A stretch of 10,170 nucleotides of DNA. Source: CADCWK01 sp964244115. Its GTDB lineage: Bacteria > Chloroflexota > Chloroflexia > Thermomicrobiales > UBA6265. Position 1 is the first letter of the stretch; each line of letters begins with the position of its first letter. The stretch lies in contig CAXTHM010000104.1 of assembly GCA_964244115.1 (NCBI GenBank), positions 1 through 10,170 of the forward strand, given 5' to 3'. Positions 1 to 5,434 of this stretch are shown piece by piece. The notes beneath the pieces were generated by a model, which saw only the letters and a program-made list of their open reading frames with translations, made no database searches and was not told the DNA's origin. The position numbers and the translations under genes are program-made.

Positions 1-334
1 CGATCCGGCTCAGGTGCGACGGGGAGACGCCAGCCGCATCGGCGAGCTGATGGAGGGACAGCTCACGGCGCAGCCGAAGCGCCTTGATCGTCGGTCCGAC
101 CCGCTGCCGGACCGCCGGCTGATGCGGCATCCACAGATCCGCCTGAGCGCCCTGGCCGTCGTCGGAAAGCGCCTGCCGGAGGATACGCGCGTTCTCGGGT
201 GCCGCGACCGGCCGGGGGGTGCCCCCGGCCCGGTGGACGATCGCTGTCCGCGCCATCGGCTGCGGCCCGATCCCGCTCCGGCCCGTCTGCCCGGGTCTCC
301 CCTGTTGTCCGCTGGGGAACGAAGGTTCACGCAT
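1..334 (-). CDS. XRE-family helix-turn-helix regulator, N-terminal part (cut by window edge)
   Basis: This minus-strand frame opens with ATG at 334-332 and stays open to base 1, giving 111 residues; the rest lies outside the window. Residues 83-111 have the classic XRE/HTH_3 pattern: IKALRLRRELSLHQLADAAG, then VSPSHLSRI as the recognition helix. Such proteins bind operator DNA, often with a C-terminal ligand or cupin domain, but whatever follows here is not visible. The first 80 or so residues are Gly/Pro/Gln/Arg-rich and look disordered, which is long for the family. The start is backed by a Shine-Dalgarno site (AGAGGA, 8 bases before ATG); Met27 is an alternative. Palindromic and repeated sequence lies just upstream (391-402, 437-456), consistent with autoregulation. 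The HTH call is firm, the biological role unknown. Confidence 0.75.
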   Translation of the reverse strand, partial: MREPSFPSGQQGRPGQTGRSGIGPQPMARTAIVHRAGGTPRPVAAPENARILRQALSDDGQGAQADLWMPHQPAVRQRVGPTIKALRLRRELSLHQLADAAGVSPSHLSRI

Positions 335-390
335 CGAAAGGTCCTCTCGTAGAGCCAGTCTGGTCGGCGGTCTCGCCCGTGTCGGCCCGT

Positions 391-402
391 CATTGGCCAA
401 TG
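391..402. promoter_or_regulatory. Palindrome upstream of the XRE gene, possible operator
   Basis: CATTGGCCAATG is a perfect 12-bp palindrome centred about 63 bases upstream of the XRE start codon. XRE regulators commonly bind dyad-symmetric sites near their own promoters, so this is a reasonable operator candidate. It is more A/T-rich than its surroundings, which makes chance less likely than for an all-GC palindrome. No promoter hexamers could be assigned with confidence beside it. Confidence 0.3.
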
Positions 403-430
403 GCCGGCGATCCCGCGCGACGATATCGAA

Positions 431-456
431 GCGATCTCGCGATGCTGTCGCGATGC
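431..456. repeat. Short direct repeat TCGCGATGC, 11-bp period
   Basis: TCGCGATGC occurs at 437-445 and again at 448-456, an exact 9-bp repeat with a period of 11, close to one turn of the helix. A related GCGATCTCGCGA stretch starts at 431. The cluster lies about 100-120 bases upstream of the XRE start. It could be a protein-binding array or chance in GC-rich DNA. Confidence 0.3.
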
Positions 457-1081
457 AGGGCCTGCTGGAGCCGACTCGCCGGTGACGCGTGCTCCGCGGT
501 GGATGCGGACCCGGACGGGGAAGGTGCGACTGACCGATCGTTCGGGTCCTGAGGGAGGGACATCCGCGCCGAGATCATCCACCGCTGACCTGTCTACGTC
601 CGGACTCGCGTTCCGGGTTCTCTCTCGGGCGACCTGTCCCCACGACCGGAGACGCCGGGAACCGGCCCCCGCCATCGGGCCATCCGAGAGCGACAACGGT
701 CGATCCGCCATTCCCGTTTCACCGGATACCGCACGATCCGGATCGTCCGGCCGCGTATGGTCGCGGGCGGCGCGTCGTCGGCCGGTCCCGCGCGGACGGA
801 CATCGACCCAGGTCCGAGACGGGATCGGCACGGCAATCGGTCATCGCTTTGGCGGTCACCTGCCGTCGGATCATCCGCACACCCGGTATCCTCGGACGCC
901 ATCGACTTCGGGGAGCGAACCGATCGGCCTGGCATCGATGGGAACGCATCCCTCCGGTCGCGCACCACGGCTCGCGATCGGACGCTCGACACTCCCCGCA
1001 CCATGCAGGAGCCTCCCGCGCCGGCACGTCGAGAACCCGGGGGCAGGCGTCACCGGGAGGGCGCAACCCCGGACGGGCGGC

Positions 1082-1110
1082 GTGCCAATTGCGTCTCCCT
1101 CGCCTAGACT
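1082..1110 (+). promoter_or_regulatory. Candidate sigma-70-type promoter for dxs
   Basis: GTGCCA (1082-1087) and TAGACT (1105-1110) are separated by 17 bases; each matches the TTGACA/TATAAT consensus at four of six positions. A transcript would start near 1117 and have a leader of about 105 bases before the dxs ATG. The site was assigned by eye from hexamers only. Confidence 0.35.
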
Positions 1111-1173
1111 GGCCAAAGGTATTGGCGCCGATCCGCGTATCAGAGAGACCTCCGCGACGGCGTGGTGACCAGG

Positions 1174-1227
1174 ATGCAGTCCGGCCGGACCGCCGCCTCA
1201 TCCGGAAATCAGGGACGAGAGCAATGA
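1174..1227 (+). CDS. Possible 17-residue leader peptide overlapping the dxs start (ATGA)
   Basis: An ATG at 1174 opens a 17-codon frame (MQSGRTAASSGNQGREQ) whose TGA stop at 1225-1227 overlaps the dxs ATG at 1224-1226 as ATGA. That arrangement is typical of translational coupling. A weak GGTGA precedes the ATG by five bases, and two in-frame GTG codons lie just before it. The peptide has no recognisable motif. The dxs gene has its own AGGGA site, so coupling is not required, and the overlap may be chance. Confidence 0.2.
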   Translation: MQSGRTAASSGNQGREQ

Positions 1228-3251
1228 CAGAGATCGCCAAGCGAACGAAGGCCGGAGTGTCCCGTCTTCCCGACACCAGTTCGGCCGGCGCGCGGACATC
1301 CGCTCCGATCCTCCCCACGCTCAAGGGACCGGCCGACCTCCACTCCCTGACCATCGCGCAACTGGAGCAGGTCGCCGCCGAGATCCGGGCCGAACTCATC
1401 GAGACGGTCTCGACCAGTGGCGGTCACCTCGGCGCCAGCCTGGGCCCGGTCGAGCTCATCATCGCCATGCACGTCGTGCTCGACTCACCCCGGGACCATC
1501 TCGTCTTCGACGTCGGGCACCAGGCCTACGCCCACAAGCTCCTGACCGGGCGGCTGGACCGGTTCAAGACGCTTCGGCAGGAAGGCGGAATCTCCGGCTT
1601 CCTCTCCCGGGACGAGAGCGAGCACGATGCCTTCGGCGCCGGCCACGCCAGCACCAGCATCTCGGCCGCCCTCGGCATGGCGGTCGCGGACCACCTCCGG
1701 CACCGCAACGATCCGTCGACACCGATGCCCCGGACGATGGCGCTGATCGGCGACGGGGCGCTGACCGGTGGGATGGCGTTCGAGGCGTTGAACAACGGCG
1801 GCAACCTCAACATCCCGATGACGGTCATCCTGAACGACAACGAGATGTCGATCGCGAAGAACGTCGGGGCCCTGAGCAAGTACCTCGACCGGATCCGGAC
1901 CGACCGCCGGTTCAGCAAGGCCAAGGTCGACCTCGAGCGGCTCCTCGAGCGGATGCCGCAGGGCGACTTCATGGTCGACATGAGCAAGCGGCTGACCGAC
2001 TCCGTCAAAGCGTTCGTGTTGCACGGCATGATCTGGGAAGAACTCGGCTACACCTACATGGGCCCGATCGACGGGCACAACCTCCGCGACGTGATCGACG
2101 CGCTCCAGAACGCGATCCAGGTCGACGGGCCGGTCTTCCTCCATGTCGTGACGGAGAAGGGCCGCGGGTACGCCCCGGCCGCGGCCGACCTAGAGCGCAG
2201 CCACGCGGTCTCGGCCAGGCCCAAGGTCGACCCGATGGCGGCCGGCGGGGCGGCCTCGCCTCCATCCCCGCCGAAATATCAGGATGTCTTCGCGGACGCC
2301 GCGGTCGAGTTGGCCAACTCCGACGAGCGCATCGTCGCCATCACTGCCGCGATGCCGACCGGCACCTCGGTCGGCAGCTTCGGTCGGATCCACCCGGATC
2401 GGACGTTCGACGTCGGCATCGCCGAGCAGCACGCCGTCACCTTCGCGGCGGGTCTCGCGACGCAGGGGATGCGGCCGATTGTCGCGATCTACTCCACCTT
2501 CCTGAAGCGGGCCTACGACCAGATCTACCATGATGTCTGTCTGCAGCGACTGCCGGTGACGTTCGCGATGGATCGGGCCGGGTTCGCCGGGGACGATGGT
2601 CGGACCCACCACGGCATCTACGACCTGTCCTATCTGCGCTGCCTGCCGGGCATGACGATCATGGCGCCGAAGGATGAAGAGGAACTGCGGCACATGCTCG
2701 CCACCGCCGTCGGGCTCGACGGGCCCGCCGCGATCCGCTACCCCCGCGGAGCTGGCGTCGGTGTCCCGCTGGACCAGCCCGCCCACCGGCTTCCGGTCGG
2801 CAAGGCCGAAGTGCTCGAAGCGGGCGACGACATCGCGATCCTCGCGGTCGGAGCGATGGTCCTTCCGGCGCAGCGGGCCGCCGCCCTGCTGCGGACCCAG
2901 GGCGTCCAGGCGACCGTCGTCAACGCCCGATTCGTCAAGCCGCTCGACGAGGCGCTCATCCTCTCGCTGGCCGACCGCTGTGGGGCGATCGTCACGGTCG
3001 AGGAGAACGTCGAGCGCGGCGGCTTCGGCGCGGCCGTACTGGAACTCCTCGCCGCCAACGAGCGGTTCATCCCGGCCCACGTCGTGGCCGTCCCAGACCG
3101 GATCTTCGATCAGGCGTCGCAGGACCGCCTCCGCTCGCTGGCCCGCCTGAATCCCGAGGGCATCGCGGCCGCCGCATCGCGGCTGCTGGACCTGAAGCCG
3201 GCCGACCCCACCGATCAGCGTCTCCAGACGGAGCAGTTCGCCCGGAGCTGA
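1224..3251 (+). CDS. dxs: 1-deoxy-D-xylulose-5-phosphate synthase
   Basis: DXS condenses pyruvate and glyceraldehyde 3-phosphate, using thiamine diphosphate and Mg2+, in the first step of the MEP isoprenoid pathway; the product also feeds thiamine and pyridoxal synthesis. The 675-residue cytosolic protein shows the whole family signature: SGGH with His68, DVGHQAYAHK with His99, the thiamine-diphosphate motif GDG (176-178) through NDN (204-206), the catalytic Glu401 in IAEQHAVTFAAG, DRAG followed by THHG, and the C-terminal FVKPLDEALIL and VTVEEN blocks. It is about 50 residues longer than the E. coli enzyme, mainly from a roughly 35-residue N-terminal extension and a short polar C-terminal tail. 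I chose the ATG at 1224 because AGGGA lies 8 bases before it; the frame is open further upstream to 849, but that part encodes an Arg/Pro-rich sequence unlike DXS. It is a single-gene unit ending at a hairpin. Confidence 0.97.
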   Translation: MTEIAKRTKAGVSRLPDTSSAGARTSAPILPTLKGPADLHSLTIAQLEQVAAEIRAELIETVSTSGGHLGASLGPVELIIAMHVVLDSPRDHLVFDVGHQAYAHKLLTGRLDRFKTLRQEGGISGFLSRDESEHDAFGAGHASTSISAALGMAVADHLRHRNDPSTPMPRTMALIGDGALTGGMAFEALNNGGNLNIPMTVILNDNEMSIAKNVGALSKYLDRIRTDRRFSKAKVDLERLLERMPQGDFMVDMSKRLTDSVKAFVLHGMIWEELGYTYMGPIDGHNLRDVIDALQNAIQVDGPVFLHVVTEKGRGYAPAAADLERSHAVSARPKVDPMAAGGAASPPSPPKYQDVFADAAVELANSDERIVAITAAMPTGTSVGSFGRIHPDRTFDVGIAEQHAVTFAAGLATQGMRPIVAIYSTFLKRAYDQIYHDVCLQRLPVTFAMDRAGFAGDDGRTHHGIYDLSYLRCLPGMTIMAPKDEEELRHMLATAVGLDGPAAIRYPRGAGVGVPLDQPAHRLPVGKAEVLEAGDDIAILAVGAMVLPAQRAAALLRTQGVQATVVNARFVKPLDEALILSLADRCGAIVTVEENVERGGFGAAVLELLAANERFIPAHVVAVPDRIFDQASQDRLRSLARLNPEGIAAAASRLLDLKPADPTDQRLQTEQFARS

Positions 3252-3294
3252 GCGGGCGTTCGACCCTGCTCCCGGCCCGCTTAGACCTGACCGA

Positions 3295-3338
3295 GAAACG
3301 GAGGAGGTGGGTTCCTGAACTCCTGCCTCCTCCGTTTC
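3295..3338. terminator. Strong hairpin between convergent genes, bidirectional terminator
   Basis: GAAACGGAGGAGG (3295-3307) pairs perfectly over 13 bp with CCTCCTCCGTTTC (3326-3338). The 18-base loop can close further through GGGTT and AACTCC around a CCTG turn. It starts 43 bases after the dxs stop and ends 26 bases before the stop of the minus-strand exported-protein gene, so it can serve both. Neither side has a clean U-run; the plus side continues TTTCCCCTT. Confidence 0.8.
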
Positions 3339-3364
3339 CCCTTGGGTCGAACCCTCGGTCCGGC

Positions 3365-5047
3365 TCAGATCGTGACGCCCGATAGAAGATCCGCGAAGGC
3401 GTCGTAGTCCTCCGCGAGACTGTCGGCGGAGGCGTAGATACGCACCACGACCGCCGATTCGTCATCGACCGGGATGATGACGATCGCGGAGGCGAACGCG
3501 ACTCCGCCCGGCCTCGTCGACCGGTACGCTACCCCAACCGCATCGTCGGACGGGATCGGCGGGTCATCGAGCTGCACGATATCGGTTCCCTCACCGGCCG
3601 GGCCGACGATCTCCGCTTCGACGAGGTCGGCGAGGATCTCCTCGACGTCCCGGCCGGCCGTCCCGGTGGTGTCGAGGGTGACGGTCGACCGCTCCCCGGC
3701 CAGCGCGAGGTCGACCGTGGCGTAGATGGCAGGATCGAGTGGCGTCCAGATGTCTCCGTCGTAGCTGAGGGACCAGCCGCCATCGTCGGGCGCGAAGGTG
3801 TCCGTCCCCACTGGCGGGACGACATCATCGGACGGCTCGGGCGTGGCGGCCGGCTCGTCCGGCGTCGGCGAGCCCGCCCCGACCGCCGGCGTCGCCTCGG
3901 GCTCGGTCGGCTCGTCGGCCTCCGGCGTCGCGTCATCGGTGGGTTCTGGCGTAGCTTCCTCGTTCGTCTCGTCGTCCGACCCGTCGATCACCAGGCTCGC
4001 GAAGACCGGCGCGGCAAGGTCAGTCTCGGCGTCGTACGCTTCGATCGGTCCGGAGTGGATGGCCCGGAGGGTCAAGCCGGTACCGGGGATCGCCGCGCAG
4101 CGGACCTCGACGAACTGCTCGGCGCCGCCGTAGTCGGCGTCGATCGCCGCATATGACCAGCCAGCGTTATCGAGTCCCGCGACCTCCTCGCCATCGCGCT
4201 CGATCGGGGTGACCTCCACGATGCCCGGCGACACCTCCAGATCGCCGAGCGAACGCTCCACGCAGATGGCCGCATCGCCATCGTAGTCGTCCGGCAGCGA
4301 GAAGGAGATCAGGCTGGTCGTACTGTTCAGCCCGAAGATGGCGTCGACCGGGACGAACGACGTCCAGTCGGATTCGTCCCACGCCAGGCTGAACCCGAGC
4401 TCGGGATCGACGTACGAACCAGCCTCCAGCCCGGTGACATCCGCCCCCTGACCCCGGAAAGAGGGGATCACCAGCGCGTCGAGCAATGTCTCGGCCGATT
4501 CGGTGGCTTGCGCGGCGTCATCGATCGGGGCCAGCCAAGTGATCGCCAGGACCGCCTCGCCGGCGACGAGCGTCCGGCAGTCGATCCGTTCGATGACGGT
4601 CCGGGCATCCCGATCGTCGGTCTCGTCCAGTTCGACCTGAAGGGTGGTGAAGGCGCGTCCGTCCTCCTCGCCCGATCGTTCGACGTCGCCCTCGTATGAT
4701 TCGCTTGACAGCACCGTGTCGTCGTCGGGCAGCCGATCGACCAGATCGTCCCGGCACGCCGTCGCATCGCCGGCGTAGAACTGGCCGGACTGGAGGTAGA
4801 TCTCGACCAGGTCACTCCGGAGGGCGAGATCGCCCGACGCGTCCCCCAGGACCTCCCAGAAGTCCGGATCCCACTCGATCCGGTAGCCGTAGGTAGGATT
4901 CACATAGGTGTCGTCATCGTCCTGAGCCGTCACTCCCCCCGCCGTCAGGGCCAGAGCAGCGGAGAGGAGGATCAGGACCGCGGCCGCGATCATCGACATC
5001 GCGACGCGACCGGAGCGACCGAGCTGTCGAGGCAGTCTGGATGACAT
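3365..5047 (-). CDS. Exported protein with three divergent repeats of a beta-rich module and an acidic Pro/Thr linker
   Basis: The 560-residue product is not a protein I can name. It starts with basic residues, a hydrophobic stretch at about 17-36 and a VTA-Q site near 41/42, a classical signal peptide without a lipobox Cys, so export is likely. Module A (about 47-197) opens TYVNPTYGYRIEWD; module B (about 211-355) opens SYVDPELGFSLAWD; module C (about 418-560) opens GGWSLSYDGDIW. A linker at about 356-417 is rich in Glu, Asp, Pro and Thr (TPEP/TPEA units). Modules A and B each hold two Cys in matching places (98/157 and 262/317), which could form disulfides; C has none. The openings recall PsbP/Mog1-like or similar small beta domains, but this is tentative. 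The ATG at 5047 follows AAGGAG by about 8 bases; an upstream ATG at 5251 would bury the signal peptide. The gene is divergent from lon and convergent with dxs. Confidence 0.85.
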   Translation of the reverse strand: MSSRLPRQLGRSGRVAMSMIAAAVLILLSAALALTAGGVTAQDDDDTYVNPTYGYRIEWDPDFWEVLGDASGDLALRSDLVEIYLQSGQFYAGDATACRDDLVDRLPDDDTVLSSESYEGDVERSGEEDGRAFTTLQVELDETDDRDARTVIERIDCRTLVAGEAVLAITWLAPIDDAAQATESAETLLDALVIPSFRGQGADVTGLEAGSYVDPELGFSLAWDESDWTSFVPVDAIFGLNSTTSLISFSLPDDYDGDAAICVERSLGDLEVSPGIVEVTPIERDGEEVAGLDNAGWSYAAIDADYGGAEQFVEVRCAAIPGTGLTLRAIHSGPIEAYDAETDLAAPVFASLVIDGSDDETNEEATPEPTDDATPEADEPTEPEATPAVGAGSPTPDEPAATPEPSDDVVPPVGTDTFAPDDGGWSLSYDGDIWTPLDPAIYATVDLALAGERSTVTLDTTGTAGRDVEEILADLVEAEIVGPAGEGTDIVQLDDPPIPSDDAVGVAYRSTRPGGVAFASAIVIIPVDDESAVVVRIYASADSLAEDYDAFADLLSGVTI

Positions 5048-5434
5048 CCGGAGATCTCCTTTGCGGGCCAGCGCGACCGACCGACGCCCAGGGCGACGAC
5101 GCCGTGTGGTGACTCGGTCGATTCTACCGGGTCGATCGGCTGGCAACGGAGATCGTTTTTGCTCGCTCCCCCGCGGAGCCAGTTCCATAACCCCAAACGG
5201 GAATGAGATCTCGTCGGATTTGGATCGGCGAGAGTGCGTCCCTCCGGCCAACTCGCTCGGTCGACTTTCCCGATTGCGCGTAGACTTCCGTGATCGCGTC
5301 CCGGAACCGCGGCCGAACCGATCCGCTGACGGTGACGGCCGGCCGGTCCAGGCAGCCGCCCGTCGTTCTGCACTCGGTCCCGGGCTTTTTGATTACCGTG
5401 CCGGGCGCTGCCCGCACGACCAGGTGAGAGTGCT
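5048..5434. other. Divergent intergenic region between the exported-protein gene and lon
   Basis: These 387 bases must hold both divergent promoters. On the plus strand, TAGACT at 5281-5286 is a -10-like element identical to the one proposed for dxs, but no good -35 lies at the right distance. A T-run followed by GATTAC (5386-5396) is another weak candidate nearer lon. No CIRCE or HAIR (HspR) heat-shock operator was found by eye. No gene or known RNA was recognised. Confidence 0.4.
5121..5146 (-). promoter_or_regulatory. Candidate promoter for the exported-protein gene
   Basis: Read on the minus strand, TTGCCA (5146-5141) is followed after 14 bases by TAGAAT (5126-5121). Both hexamers are close to consensus, but the spacer is shorter than the usual 16-18. 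The -10-like element lies about 75 bases upstream of the start codon. The -10 is the stronger half of this call. Confidence 0.35.

Larger units (their letters stand above)
335..1223. other. 889-base region without a convincing gene between XRE and dxs
   Basis: The two flanking genes are divergent. Open frames across this stretch give Arg/Pro/Ser/Gly-rich translations in several frames at once, with no recognisable domain and no well-placed Shine-Dalgarno site, so I treat them as products of GC-rich DNA with few stops. The stretch holds the XRE-side palindrome and direct repeats, a perfect 14-bp palindrome ACGATCCGGATCGT at 733-746, a dxs promoter candidate at 1082-1110, and a 12-bp palindrome GTCCGGCCGGAC at 1179-1190 in the presumed dxs leader. 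No tRNA, known riboswitch or other RNA family was recognised. It may be a decayed gene or a large regulatory region. Confidence 0.5.

Noticed and set aside
10..831. Long minus-strand frame of 273 codons
   Set aside because: Its translation is Arg/Ser/Gly-rich with no domain, and it overlaps the XRE gene in another frame of the same strand, where the HTH signature is clear.
482..1168. 228-codon plus-strand frame
   Set aside because: Low-complexity Arg/Pro/Ser/Thr composition, no ribosome site, and equally long frames on the opposite strand across the same DNA.
849..1223. Upstream extension of the dxs frame by 125 residues
   Set aside because: The extension is Arg/His/Pro-rich and unlike any DXS N-terminus; the ATG at 1224 has a proper Shine-Dalgarno site.
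5048..5251. Upstream start for the exported protein at 5251
   Set aside because: It would place 68 basic, featureless residues before the signal peptide; the ATG at 5047 has a strong AAGGAG site.
5252..5434. CIRCE or HAIR heat-shock operator before lon
   Set aside because: No TTAGCACTC-type or CTTGAGT-type inverted repeat was visible.
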